From Streptomyces atratus (GTDB lineage Bacteria; Actinomycetota; Actinomycetes; Streptomycetales; Streptomycetaceae), in assembly GCF_900119365.1 (NCBI RefSeq), contig NZ_FPJO01000002.1, positions 248,001-312,000 of the forward strand: a stretch of 64,000 bases of DNA. The letters run 5' to 3'. The position numbers and the translations under genes are program-made. Positions 42,081-52,915 of the stretch are shown here, piece after piece. The notes beneath the pieces were generated by a model. The model was not told where the DNA came from. It ran no database searches and saw only the letters and a program-made list of their open reading frames with translations. Within the stretch, counting starts at the first letter, position 1, and each line of letters starts with the position of its first letter.

Positions 42081-43166
42081 ATGAGCAGCAAAGATCCCCT
42101 CCTGGACGTCTCCGGACTCACCAAGCACTTCCCGATCAAGGGCGGCTTCCCGATCCGGCGGACGGTCGGCGCCGTCCAGGCCGTCGACGGGCTGGACTTC
42201 ACCGTCGCCGAGGGCGAGAGCCTGGGCCTGGTCGGCGAGTCCGGCTGCGGCAAGTCGACCACGGGCCGGCTGATCACCCGGCTCCTGGAGCCGACGGCCG
42301 GCACGATCTCCTACCGCGGACAGGACATCACCCACGCCACGCGCAAGGAGCTGGCGCCGGTCCGCTCCGAGATCCAGATGATCTTCCAGGACCCGTACGC
42401 CTCGCTGAACCCGCGGCAGACCGTCGGCAAGATCATCACCGCGCCGATGGAGATCAACGACATCAACCCCGTCGGCGGCCGCGAGGCGCGGGTGCGGGAG
42501 CTGCTGGAGACCGTCGGGCTCAACCCGGAGCACTACAACCGTTTCCCGCACGAGTTCTCCGGCGGCCAGCGCCAGCGCATCGGGGTGGCCCGCGCGCTCG
42601 CCCTGGAGCCGAAGCTGATCGTGGCCGACGAGCCGGTCTCGGCGCTGGACGTGTCGATCCAGGCCCAGGTGGTGAACCTGCTGCAGAAGCTGCAGAAGGA
42701 ACTCGGCATCGCGTTCCTGTTCATCGCCCACGACCTGGCCATCGTGCGCCACTTCTCGCAGCGCGTCGCGGTCATGTACCTCGGCAAGATCGTGGAGATC
42801 GCCGACCGCGAGGACCTGTACGGCAACCCGCGTCACCCGTACACCCGGGCGCTGCTCTCGGCCGTGCCCGAGGCGACCGCCGACGACACACCGGCCCGTG
42901 AGCGCATCCGCCTCGTCGGCGACGTGCCCTCCCCGGTCAACCCGCCGTCGGGCTGCCGCTTCCGTACCCGTTGCTGGAAGGCGACGGACAAGTGCGCGAG
43001 CGAGGCCCCGCCGCTGGTACGGGTGGAGGGCAGCCGGGAAGGCCATCTGACGGCCTGCCACTACCCCGAGGACACCCAGACCGTCCCGGCCGTCCCGAAG
43101 GCCCGTGACGCCTCGTCCGGGCCGAAGCTCGACAAGACCACCGAAGACCCCAAGGCCGGGGCCTGA
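42081..43166 (+). CDS. bldKE: BldKE-type ATPase (OppF class)
   Basis: A 361-residue ATPase. Walker [11 protein letters not shown] loop [13 protein letters not shown], signature FSGGQRQR, Walker [13 protein letters not shown]. The OppF block CRFRTRC is followed by a short polar tail. It completes the five-gene importer. ATG 42081 lies 26 bases after the previous stop. A perfect palindromic terminator lies 140 bases downstream. Confidence 0.83.
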   Translation: MSSKDPLLDVSGLTKHFPIKGGFPIRRTVGAVQAVDGLDFTVAEGESLGLVGESGCGKSTTGRLITRLLEPTAGTISYRGQDITHATRKELAPVRSEIQMIFQDPYASLNPRQTVGKIITAPMEINDINPVGGREARVRELLETVGLNPEHYNRFPHEFSGGQRQRIGVARALALEPKLIVADEPVSALDVSIQAQVVNLLQKLQKELGIAFLFIAHDLAIVRHFSQRVAVMYLGKIVEIADREDLYGNPRHPYTRALLSAVPEATADDTPARERIRLVGDVPSPVNPPSGCRFRTRCWKATDKCASEAPPLVRVEGSREGHLTACHYPEDTQTVPAVPKARDASSGPKLDKTTEDPKAGA

Positions 43167-43306
43167 CACCCCTTGCCCCGGCCCCGGGGCGCCTCGCGGA
43201 CAGGGACCCGACCGGTCCCCGGACGCGGGGCTCCCCGGTCCCGCGGAGCCGAGCACGTGAGCCCATTGACCCGAGCCACCTGCACGCCCGGCTCCGGGAA
43301 AAGGAA

Positions 43307-43340
43307 GAAGCGCCCGGAACCGATCGGTTCCGGGCGCTTC
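43307..43340. terminator. Bidirectional palindromic terminator between two peptide operons
   Basis: A 34-bp perfect palindrome (17-bp arms) lies between the convergent bldKE-type gene and the right-hand OppF gene, 18 bases from the latter's stop. Confidence 0.85.
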
Positions 43341-43358
43341 CGCGTCGTTCGGGTCGTG

Positions 43359-44510
43359 CTACGAAGCGGCGCCGACGATGTCCTTCTCCTCGGCGAAGTG
43401 GCAGGCCGACTCGTGCGCCGCGGGGCTGTCAGAGCCCTTGAAGCGCTCGGGGACGGCCAGCAGCGGCAGCTCCGTGGAGCACTTGTCCTGGGCCTTCCAG
43501 CACCGCGTACGGAAGCGGCAGCCCGACGGCGGGTTCGCCGGCGACGGGACGTCACCGGTCAGGATGATCCGCTCGCCGCGCTCACGGGCCTCGGGGTCCG
43601 GGACCGGGACCGCCGACAGCAGCGCCTGGGTGTAGGGGTGCGTCGGGTGGTCGTAGATCTCCGCGTCCGTCCCGATCTCGGCCATCTTGCCGAGGTACAT
43701 CACGCCGACCCGGTCGGAGATGTGCCGGACGATCGACAGGTCGTGCGCGATGAAGACGTAGGAGAGGTTGAACTCGTCCTGGAGCTTCTCCATCAGGTTG
43801 ATGACCTGCGCCTGCACCGACACGTCGAGCGCGGAGACCGGCTCGTCGCAGATGATGATCTCCGGGTTGAGCGCGAGGCCGCGGGCGATGCCGATGCGCT
43901 GGCGCTGACCGCCGGAGAACTGGTGCGGGTAGCGGTTGATGTACTCCGGGTTGAGGCCGACGACGTCCAGCAGCTCCTGGACCTTGGCCCGCCGGTCGCC
44001 CTTCGGGGCCACCTCGGGGTGGATGTCGAAGGGCTCGCCGATGATGTCGCCGACCGTCATGCGCGGGTTCAGCGAGGTGTACGGGTCCTGGAACACCATC
44101 TGGATGTTCCGGCGGACCGCCTTCAGCGCGCGGCCGGACAGCCGGGTGATGTCCTGGCCCTTGTAGAAGACCTCGCCGGACGTGGCCGTCTCCAGCGCCA
44201 TCAGCAGCCGCGCGACCGTGGACTTGCCACAGCCGGACTCGCCGACGATGCCGAGCGTCTCACCCTGGTAGAGGTCGAAGGAGACCCCGTCCACGGCCTT
44301 GACCGCGCCGACCTGGCGCTTGAAGAGAATGCCCTGGCTCAGCGGGAAGTGCTTGACCAGATTGCGCACCTGGAGGATCGGCTCACCGCGCTCCACCGGG
44401 GCCTCGATGGCCGCGACCGCCGCCGTCTCGTCGGCGGCGTCGACCGCGACGACATCGGTGACGTTCGGGGTGGCGTCCATGGAACCGTCATTCTTGTCGA
44501 GCTCAGCCAT
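43359..44510 (-). CDS. Oligopeptide ABC importer, OppF-type ATPase (right operon)
   Basis: A 383-residue ATPase with Walker [10 protein letters not shown], signature SGGQRQR and Walker [13 protein letters not shown] (Cys in place of the more usual Ala). An Asp/Ala/Val-rich N-terminal extension of about 40 residues precedes PILQVRNLVKHFPL. From there to CRFRTRC it is almost the same as the left operon's OppF, including NPRMTVGDIIGEP and DHPTHPYTQALLSAVPVPDP, so the operons are paralogous. ATG 44510 overlaps oppD by 8 bases. Confidence 0.92.
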   Translation of the reverse strand: MAELDKNDGSMDATPNVTDVVAVDAADETAAVAAIEAPVERGEPILQVRNLVKHFPLSQGILFKRQVGAVKAVDGVSFDLYQGETLGIVGESGCGKSTVARLLMALETATSGEVFYKGQDITRLSGRALKAVRRNIQMVFQDPYTSLNPRMTVGDIIGEPFDIHPEVAPKGDRRAKVQELLDVVGLNPEYINRYPHQFSGGQRQRIGIARGLALNPEIIICDEPVSALDVSVQAQVINLMEKLQDEFNLSYVFIAHDLSIVRHISDRVGVMYLGKMAEIGTDAEIYDHPTHPYTQALLSAVPVPDPEARERGERIILTGDVPSPANPPSGCRFRTRCWKAQDKCSTELPLLAVPERFKGSDSPAAHESACHFAEEKDIVGAAS

Positions 44511-45561
44511 GGATCGTCTCCTTCCAGAAGTGGCAGGCGCTGCCGCGTCCGGGCAGTTCGCTGCCGTCCTGCTCGGAGACCGGCACCAGGGCCGGAATCT
44601 CCGTGCGGCAGATGTCCTCCGCCTTGGGGCAGCGGGGGTTGAAGGCGCAGCCGGACGGAATCTTGAGCAGGTTGGGCGGCAGCCCCTTGATCGCGTAGAG
44701 CTCCTGGCCCTTCTGGTCGAGGCGCGGGATCGAGTCGAGCAGACCGCGGGTGTACGGGTGCGCGGGCCGCTTGTAGAGCTCGTGCACCGGTGCCGTCTCG
44801 ACGATCCGGCCCGCGTACATGACCGCGATCTTGTCCGCGACGTCGGCGACGACGCCGAGGTCGTGGGTGATCAGGATCAGACCCATGTTGAACTCGGTCT
44901 GGAGCTCCTTGAGCAGGTCCATGACCTGGGCCTGGACCGTCACGTCGAGCGCGGTGGTCGGCTCGTCCGCGATGATCAGGTCCGGCTCCAGCGCCAGTGC
45001 CATGGCGATCATGATGCGCTGGCGCATACCGCCGGAGAACTGGTGCGGATAGTCGCTGACCCGCTGCTTGGCTGCGGGGATCTTGACCCGCTCCATCAGC
45101 TCGATGGCCTTGGCCTTGGCCTGCTTCTTGGAGAGTCCCTGGTGGACACGGAACATCTCGCCGAGCTGGTAGCCGACCGAGAGCACGGGGTTGAGCGAGG
45201 AGAGCGCGTCCTGGAAGATCATCGCGATCTTCTGGCCACGGATCTTCCGCCGTTCCTCGTTGCTCATGGTGAGCATGTCCTGGCCACGGTAGAGGATCTG
45301 GCCCTGCGGGATCTTGCCGGGCGGCATGTCGAGAATGCCCATGATCGCCTGAGCGGTCACGGACTTGCCGGAGCCGGACTCACCGAGCACGGCCAGGGTC
45401 TCGCCCGAGTCGACGCTGTAGTTCACACCGTTGACGGCCTTGGCGACCCCGTCACGGGTGTGGAACTCCACGTGCAGGTCGCGCACCTCGAGGAGCCTGG
45501 CGTCGTCCGGCCCCCCGGCGCGGGGCGCCGGGATGTCTGCTGTCTTGTCCATGATGGTCAC
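44503..45561 (-). CDS. Oligopeptide ABC importer, OppD-type ATPase (right operon)
   Basis: A 352-residue ATPase with Walker [11 protein letters not shown] loop [13 protein letters not shown], signature FSGGMRQR, Walker [13 protein letters not shown] and the [11 protein letters not shown] block. It carries about 25 extra N-terminal residues compared with its left-operon paralogue. The start is GTG 45561 with GAGGAGGG 8 bases upstream; ATG 45552 is too far from that site. It lies 14 bases after oppC and overlaps oppF. Confidence 0.9.
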   Translation of the reverse strand: MTIMDKTADIPAPRAGGPDDARLLEVRDLHVEFHTRDGVAKAVNGVNYSVDSGETLAVLGESGSGKSVTAQAIMGILDMPPGKIPQGQILYRGQDMLTMSNEERRKIRGQKIAMIFQDALSSLNPVLSVGYQLGEMFRVHQGLSKKQAKAKAIELMERVKIPAAKQRVSDYPHQFSGGMRQRIMIAMALALEPDLIIADEPTTALDVTVQAQVMDLLKELQTEFNMGLILITHDLGVVADVADKIAVMYAGRIVETAPVHELYKRPAHPYTRGLLDSIPRLDQKGQELYAIKGLPPNLLKIPSGCAFNPRCPKAEDICRTEIPALVPVSEQDGSELPGRGSACHFWKETIHG

Positions 45562-45575
45562 GTCGTACGCCCTCC

Positions 45576-46529
45576 TCAGCGCAGCTTCGGGTCGAGGGCG
45601 TCGCGTACCGCGTCGCCGAGCATGATGAACGCGAAGACCGTGAGGCTGAGCATTCCGGCCGGGAACAGCAGCGCATGCGGGTTGTCCCGGATGGCCTGGC
45701 TGCCCTGGGCGATGTCGATGCCCCACGAGATCGTCGGTTCCCCGAGCCCGAGTCCGAGGAACGAGAGCGTCGCCTCGGCCGAGATGTACCCGCCGAGCGC
45801 GATGGTGGCCACGACGATCGTCGGGGCGAGCGCGTTCGGCAGGACGTGCCGGAAGAGGATCCGCGAGGTGCCGGCGCCGAGCGCGCGCGCCGCCGTCACG
45901 TAGTCCGCCTGCTTGGCGGTGATCACGGAGGCCCGCATCACACGACAGATGGAGGTCCAGCCCAGGAAGGCGAGGGCCAGGATCACCACGTACACCTTGC
46001 GGTCGGTGAAAGAGTTCAGCACGACCATCGCACCGAGCAGGAAGGGGATGCCGAAGAAGATGTCGGTGACCCGGGAGATGATCGAGTCGAGCCAGCCGCC
46101 GAAGTAACCGGCGAGCATGCCCAGCAGGCCGCCGACCAGGGTGACCGCGGCGGTGACGCCGACGCCGACCATGATCGAGGCGCGGGTGCCATAGATGACA
46201 CGCGCGTAGATCGAGCGGCCCTGGCCGTCGTAGCCGAACCAGTCGGGCTGGAAGAAGTGCCCCAGCTCCGGCTTGGTCAGGAAGTGGTTGGTCAGGTCGC
46301 CGTCGCTCGGGTCGGCGCTGGTGAAGAGCCCCGGGAACGCCGCGACGATCAGCAGGGTCAGCAGCAGGATCGAGGAGATCCAGAACATCGGGCGGTGGCG
46401 CAGGTCGAACCATGCGTCGCCCCAGAGGCTGCGCGGCTTGTCCTGGGTCTTGCCCGTGGCGGCCGAGGGAGCGGCGGTGGCGTCCGCCACCGCTTCGGTC
46501 TCGGTCTCGGTCTTGGTCGCGTCAGGCAT
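45576..46529 (-). CDS. Oligopeptide ABC importer, OppC-type permease (right operon)
   Basis: A 317-residue permease. A Thr/Glu/Ala-rich N-terminus of about 35 residues leads to DKPRSLWGDAWFDLRHRPMF and the first helix (WISSILLLTLLIVAAFPGLF). The coupling loop is AARALGAGTSRILFRHVLPN, and it ends AVRDALDPKLR as in its paralogue. The cysteines present in the left copy's first loop are missing here. ATG 46529 overlaps oppB by 8 bases. Confidence 0.92.
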   Translation of the reverse strand: MPDATKTETETEAVADATAAPSAATGKTQDKPRSLWGDAWFDLRHRPMFWISSILLLTLLIVAAFPGLFTSADPSDGDLTNHFLTKPELGHFFQPDWFGYDGQGRSIYARVIYGTRASIMVGVGVTAAVTLVGGLLGMLAGYFGGWLDSIISRVTDIFFGIPFLLGAMVVLNSFTDRKVYVVILALAFLGWTSICRVMRASVITAKQADYVTAARALGAGTSRILFRHVLPNALAPTIVVATIALGGYISAEATLSFLGLGLGEPTISWGIDIAQGSQAIRDNPHALLFPAGMLSLTVFAFIMLGDAVRDALDPKLR

Positions 46530-47451
46530 AACGGATCCTCGGGTCCAGGACCGCGTACAGCAGGTCGACGAGCAGGTTGATCACAAGGATGACGAGGACG
46601 AAGACCGTGACGACGCCGACGATCGTCGAACCCTCGCGCTGCTGCAGCGCCTTGAAGAGCAGGTTTCCGACACCCTGGACATTGAAGATGCCCTCGGTGA
46701 CGACCGCGCCGCCGATGAAGCCGCCGATGTCCGTTCCGAGGAAGGTGACGACCGGGATCAGCGAGTTGCGCAGCAGGTGGACGCCGACGATGCGGCGCCG
46801 CGGCAGGCCCTTGGCCATGGCGGTGCGCATGTAGTCGGCGCGCAGGTTCTCCGCGAAGGTCGTGCGGGTCAGCCGTGCCACGTACGCCATGGAGAGCATG
46901 GCAAGCACGAAGCCCGGCAGGAACAACTGCGCGTAGTCCGTGGAGTCCTGGACGTTCGGGGCCACCCAGCCGAGCTGGTCCGCGAGGACGAAGCGGGCGA
47001 GGAAGCCGAGCACGAACACCGGGATCGAGATGACGATCAGGGTGAAGATCAGTACGCCGGTGTCGGCGGCCTTGCCGGCCCGCAGGCCTGCCCAGGCGCC
47101 GAGCCCGATGCCGACGATGATCTCGATGATCATCGCCACGGCGGTCAGCCGCAGGGTCACCGGGAAGGACTCGGACATCTCGTCGATGACTTCGCGACCA
47201 CCGAAGGTCTTGCCGAAGTCGCCCTGGAAGAGATTGCCCATGTAGTCGACGTACTGCTTCCACAGGGGCTGGTCGAGTCCGAACTCATGGCGGAGCGACG
47301 CGACCTGTGCGGGGTCTGCCGCCTTGTCTCCCCACATCGCCCGGATTGGGTCGCCGGGAAGGATGTGGACCATGAGGAAAATAATCAGAGTGGTCCCGAT
47401 GAATACCGGGATCATCTGGAGCAGTCGCCTTGCGACGTAACGCCCCATCAT
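46522..47451 (-). CDS. Oligopeptide ABC importer, OppB-type permease (right operon)
   Basis: A 309-residue permease starting MMGRYVARRLLQMIPVFIG with six helices, coupling loop AMAKGLPRRRIVGVHLLRNS, and end DLLYAVLDPRIRYA identical to the left paralogue. The loop after the first helix (IRAMWGDKAADP) lacks the cysteine pair seen in the left copy. It is 148 bases downstream of its binding-protein gene, with a hairpin between them. Confidence 0.92.
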   Translation of the reverse strand: MMGRYVARRLLQMIPVFIGTTLIIFLMVHILPGDPIRAMWGDKAADPAQVASLRHEFGLDQPLWKQYVDYMGNLFQGDFGKTFGGREVIDEMSESFPVTLRLTAVAMIIEIIVGIGLGAWAGLRAGKAADTGVLIFTLIVISIPVFVLGFLARFVLADQLGWVAPNVQDSTDYAQLFLPGFVLAMLSMAYVARLTRTTFAENLRADYMRTAMAKGLPRRRIVGVHLLRNSLIPVVTFLGTDIGGFIGGAVVTEGIFNVQGVGNLLFKALQQREGSTIVGVVTVFVLVILVINLLVDLLYAVLDPRIRYA

Positions 47452-47542
47452 GCCTCCATGCCGTGAGGGGTCGGCGATGGCCTTCTCAGAGTGGTCTCCG
47501 CCGCGGGGGTGTGGGGGGAGAGCCCCGGGGCCTACGCCTACG

Positions 47543-47584
47543 GGCCGGTTCCGCCGTCCTCGGAGAGGAGCGGCGGAACCGGCC
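47543..47584 (-). terminator. Hairpin after the right peptide-binding protein gene
   Basis: A perfect 14-bp stem (47543-47556 and 47571-47584) with a 14-base loop, 16 bases after the binding-protein stop and before oppB. Confidence 0.75.
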
Positions 47585-47599
47585 GTCGGATCCCGATGA

Positions 47600-49243
47600 T
47601 TACTTCTTGGCCTTCACCTGGACGTCGGTGAAGATCGGGTCGCCGTCCTGGCCGTAGACGATCTTGCCGAAGACCTTCTCCGACTGGCCCGAGTTGTTCT
47701 TGTAGAACCACAGCGGGATGGCCGGCATGTCGTTCTTCAGGAGCTGCTCGGCCTCCTGGTACATCTTGACGGTCTCGTCGAGCGTCTTGGCCTTGTCGGC
47801 CTTCGCGGCGAGCTCGTCGAACTCCTTGTTGGAGTAGCCCGAGGTGTTACCGGCGGCGGTGGTGCCGTACAGGTCGCGCATGAAGTTCGAGTTGACCGGG
47901 TAGTCGAGCACCCAGCCACCGCGGTACATGGACTTGACCTGCTTGTTGTCACGCGCGTTCAGGTCCGCCTGGAAGTCAGGCTTGGAGTCGCCGACGCACT
48001 CGACACCGGTGGCCTTGCGGATGCTGTTGCAGACCGCGTCGACCCACGGCTTGTGGGACTGGTCGGCGTTGAACTGGATCGAGATCTTGTTGCCCGGGAC
48101 GCCGCCGCCGTCCTTGATGAGCTTCTTCGCCTGGGCCGGGTCGAACTTCGTGACGTCACCGAGGGCGCCGGGCTTGTAGCCGATCACACCGCGGGCGACG
48201 TACGAGTCGGCCGGGGTACGGGTGCCGTGCAGCACGGTCTTGGTGATCGTGTCACGGTCGATGGCCATCGACAGACCCTGGATGACCTTGGGGTTGATGT
48301 CCTTGAACTGCTTGGTGTAGAAGGCCGGGACGATCGACTGCACCGCGGAGTACTCGGCGTCGATGGCACGGTCGCCGAGGTCCTGCTTGTAGCTGGTCAG
48401 CGACGTCGTCGGGATCTGCTCGATCCAGTCGAGGTTGTTCGACCGCAGGTCCGAGTAGGCGGCCTCGGCGGTGGTGTAGTTCTTGAAGTCGATGCCACCG
48501 TTCTTGGCCTTGTTCGGGCCCTGGTAACCGTCGAACTTCCGGACCTTGATCAGCTTCTTGTGGTCCCACGAGACGAACTTGTAGGGGCCGTTGCCGATCG
48601 GCTTCTGGCCGGCGGCGGCCGGGTCCTTGAAGAAGGACTCGGGCAGCGGCGCCCAGACGTCGTAACCCAGCTTGTACGCGAAGTACGAGACCGAGCCGGT
48701 CAGGCTGATCGTGAAGGTGTTGTCGTCGACGATCTTCAGACCGGACATCTTGTCGGCCTTCGGCGCACCCTTGGCCGGGTGGACGTCCTCGTAGCCCTTG
48801 ATGTCCTGGAACCAGCTGGAGTTGGTCTGGTTGTTCTTGACGTTGGCCGACCAGTTCCAGGAGTCCACGAAGGACTTGGAGGTGACCGTGGTGCCGTCGT
48901 GGAACTTCCAGCCCGGCTTGAGCTTGACGGTCCACACGGACGAGTCCGCGTTGGGCGTCACGGACTCGGCGTTCACGTAGACGAGCTTGCCGGTGCCGGG
49001 CTCGTAGTCGACCAGGCCGGAGAAGATGGTGCGCAGGACACGGCTGCCCTGGCTCTCCTTGGCGTTCGCCGGCTGCAGCGGGTTCTGCGGCTCGCTCAGC
49101 TGGGCGGTCAGGATCCCGTTCGGGTCCGCCTTGCCGGAGTTCATGCCGCTGTCGCTGTCCTTGTCGTTACCACCACAAGCGGTCGCGGCCAGGGCGATGA
49201 TGGCCGCTCCCGCGACCCACTTGGCGCTCTTGGCACCACGCAT
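47600..49243 (-). CDS. Peptide-binding lipoprotein, SBP family 5 (right operon)
   Basis: A 547-residue family 5 solute-binding lipoprotein. The start MRGAKSAKWVAGAAIIALAATAC mirrors the left receptor, with C23 lipidated. Then SEPQNPLQPANAKESQGSRV, a W-rich block (FHDGTTVTSKSFVDSWNWSA) and VIQGLSMAIDRDTI follow. ATG 49243 has AGGAGGAAACCC upstream; the ATG at 49258 and the longer frame to 49399 are weaker choices. It heads the right importer operon and is similar to, but clearly diverged from, the left receptor, so ligand preference may differ. Confidence 0.92.
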   Translation of the reverse strand: MRGAKSAKWVAGAAIIALAATACGGNDKDSDSGMNSGKADPNGILTAQLSEPQNPLQPANAKESQGSRVLRTIFSGLVDYEPGTGKLVYVNAESVTPNADSSVWTVKLKPGWKFHDGTTVTSKSFVDSWNWSANVKNNQTNSSWFQDIKGYEDVHPAKGAPKADKMSGLKIVDDNTFTISLTGSVSYFAYKLGYDVWAPLPESFFKDPAAAGQKPIGNGPYKFVSWDHKKLIKVRKFDGYQGPNKAKNGGIDFKNYTTAEAAYSDLRSNNLDWIEQIPTTSLTSYKQDLGDRAIDAEYSAVQSIVPAFYTKQFKDINPKVIQGLSMAIDRDTITKTVLHGTRTPADSYVARGVIGYKPGALGDVTKFDPAQAKKLIKDGGGVPGNKISIQFNADQSHKPWVDAVCNSIRKATGVECVGDSKPDFQADLNARDNKQVKSMYRGGWVLDYPVNSNFMRDLYGTTAAGNTSGYSNKEFDELAAKADKAKTLDETVKMYQEAEQLLKNDMPAIPLWFYKNNSGQSEKVFGKIVYGQDGDPIFTDVQVKAKK

Positions 49244-49641
49244 GGGTTTCCTCCTCATGAGTCCACTTTTGACTACAAGAAGGGCACTGGAGTGATACAC
49301 CGACACCCCTGACGGTGATCGTTTCAGTGCCCCTAGTGTGCTCGTGAGTCGGCACTCCCCACAGTGCGTGACCCATTGACCCGAGCTCAATGGAGCCAAC
49401 TATTAAGTACACCCGGGCCGTAAACCACACTTAAAGGGTCTCGGTTTGACAACATCAGTACGGCATGATTGATCGAAATCCGGACAAAGCGATCTCAGAC
49501 AGACACTCCCGAAACGGACCGTTAGCACGTGTTCCGGAGAGCGACGCCCGTTTTCCGGACACATGGCACCCGAAATCGATTTGACGGCGAGGCTTTCCGT
49601 CGGTGTCGCGGCACCCCACTCCTCGGCCGCGACAGACAGCA
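49244..49641. other. Promoter region of the right peptide importer operon
   Basis: About 400 bases with no supportable gene, AT-richer than the flanks. It should hold the minus-strand promoter of the binding-protein gene. I could not fix -35/-10 boxes with confidence; no clear operator repeat was found. Confidence 0.4.
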
Positions 49642-49675
49642 GCCTGGCCTCGCCCATTGCTGGGCGAGGCCAGGC
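49642..49675 (-). terminator. Terminator after the small secreted protein gene
   Basis: A perfect 15-bp stem (49642-49656 and 49661-49675) with a 4-base loop. A second 10-bp hairpin (49691-49700 and 49711-49720) lies between it and the stop at 49736, so two hairpins stand in tandem. Confidence 0.85.
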
Positions 49676-49735
49676 CTCAGGAGTCTGTGCGCGTGTCAGC
49701 CGCAGCGCTTGCTGACACGCCTTGCCGCCACAAGG

Positions 49736-50266
49736 CTACGACTTCTGCTTGAGGTAGAAGTACACGCGCGAGATCTGGTGGCACTCGATGCGCTCATTCG
49801 GCGCGTCTGCGATCTGCCCCCTGATGACGAGGTACGCCTTGTGCTTCTTGACCTTCAGCGTCTTGTTGATGGTGTATGGCTTGTTGACCGCCCCCTTCGG
49901 CAGATACCAGCCGTACCCCTTGTTCCACACCGTCTTGGTGTCATCGACTATCGACAGGCTTCCCACGTTCAGCGTCCGGCCGTTGGAATGCCGGATGTTG
50001 ATGCTGTTGACGCGGATGGAGTCCTTCGTCACCTTGCCCAGATTCCAGGTGACGATGGCATTCCAGCCGGCGCCCGGCTTACAACCGTCCGGGTCCACTC
50101 CAGCTATGCCCGAGCGGAGTGTCTGCTTCCCCGACTTCACCTTGGCATACGTGGTGGTCCCAGGAAGCATACGCGCACTCGCGGTCCCTGCCCCGAAGAG
50201 TACAAGTAGCGCTGAGGCTGCTGCGGCACTGGTCAGAGCCGTCTTTCGTCGCGTAAGAGTCGACAT
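49736..50266 (-). CDS. Small secreted protein of unknown function
   Basis: A 176-residue exported protein. The signal peptide (MSTLTRRKTALTSAAAASAL then LVLFGAGTASA) ends near residue 32. The mature part is beta-rich and basic, with two cysteines (DGCKPGAGW and IECHQIS) that could pair. Segments such as GWNAIVTWNLGKVTKDSIRV and YGWYLPKGAVNKPYTI recall small immunoglobulin-like or jelly-roll domains, but I recognise no family. ATG 50266 has GGGAGGGATTGC upstream. It is AT-richer than its neighbours and monocistronic, which may mean recent acquisition. Confidence 0.75.
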   Translation of the reverse strand: MSTLTRRKTALTSAAAASALLVLFGAGTASARMLPGTTTYAKVKSGKQTLRSGIAGVDPDGCKPGAGWNAIVTWNLGKVTKDSIRVNSINIRHSNGRTLNVGSLSIVDDTKTVWNKGYGWYLPKGAVNKPYTINKTLKVKKHKAYLVIRGQIADAPNERIECHQISRVYFYLKQKS

Positions 50267-50406
50267 GCAATCCCTCCCCGTATCGGCCGCCCCCTTGAGG
50301 AACGGCGATACGGAGAAGTTACCGCTGTGCGTACACAAACACATTGGGATTGAGCAAATCTTGAGCTTCAGTTTGGTGCAGTGGGACTCCGTAGCTCAAC
50401 AAGGCA

Positions 50407-50445
50407 ACGGCCCGTTGCCTCAACCAAGTTGAGGCAACGGGCCGT
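50407..50445 (-). terminator. Terminator of typA
   Basis: A perfect 18-bp stem (50407-50424 and 50428-50445) with a 3-base loop, 22 bases after the typA stop. Confidence 0.88.
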
Positions 50446-50467
50446 CCTGCTCCAGGAGATCTGCAGA

Positions 50468-52339
<1,872 letters not shown>

Positions 52340-52830
52340 GGGTGGCTTGCGCTTCTCTCGGATCGTGGGATCAGGCGTCTAAGTCGGTCTCAAGTCCTCG
52401 TACGCCCGCCGGGCGGACACGCCACGGCTCGTCCAATGGTACGGGGCTGGCGCCGCAGCGGCTTCCCGGGCAATTCTCACCGGCCTCGGGACGGGCCTGC
52501 GCCGGGTCCGCCGAGCCGGAGCGGGCGGTGGTCGCACCGAGTGCCGACGAGCACGGCCGAGGCGGTGAGAACCCGCGTCCGCCTCGCGTTCTTGCCCCGG
52601 TGGCCGGTTCTTCCGGTGAATTTCACCGGTGGCACGGCCGCGGCACGGCAGGCGGCGGAGGCGGACGCGGGATCGCGCGGCTTCGGAGGTGGGGCTCCGA
52701 AGCGGAATCTCCGGGAGAACCGGAGCAGGGCTGTCCTGCGGATCGGGGCCGGACAGCCCCTGGGGCTCCGGGGTGGGGGGTCTCGGAGGTGGGGGATTGA
52801 GCGCTGCCCGGGTCGACGGGCAGAAGCGAC
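52340..52830. other. Long region upstream of typA
   Basis: About 490 bases with no convincing gene; frames here are short or low-complexity. It holds the typA promoter and leader. A 17-base palindrome (CCGGTGAATTTCACCGG, 52613-52629) stands out, and a related CAATTCTCACCGG half lies near 52471-52483. Confidence 0.4.
52613..52629. promoter_or_regulatory. Palindrome CCGGTGAATTTCACCGG upstream of typA
   Basis: Two 8-base arms around one central base, 274 bases before the typA start. It looks like a dimeric regulator site, but no cognate regulator is identifiable. Confidence 0.4.
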
Positions 52831-52859
52831 CTTGCCCGCCGGGCAATCCGGCGGGCAAG
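52831..52859 (-). terminator. Terminator of the large peptide-binding lipoprotein gene
   Basis: A perfect 12-bp stem (52831-52842 and 52848-52859) with a 5-base loop, 56 bases after the stop. Confidence 0.8.
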
Positions 52860-52915
52860 GGATTTGAGCCAGTTCTGAGCTTTCGGCGCTTTTCTGACCT
52901 GCTGGTTCTTCCTCG

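Noticed and set aside
49691-49720. Tandem hairpins as a tRNA or small RNA gene
   Set aside because: No cloverleaf, anticodon arm or promoter could be fitted. The position after a stop codon fits a terminator pair.
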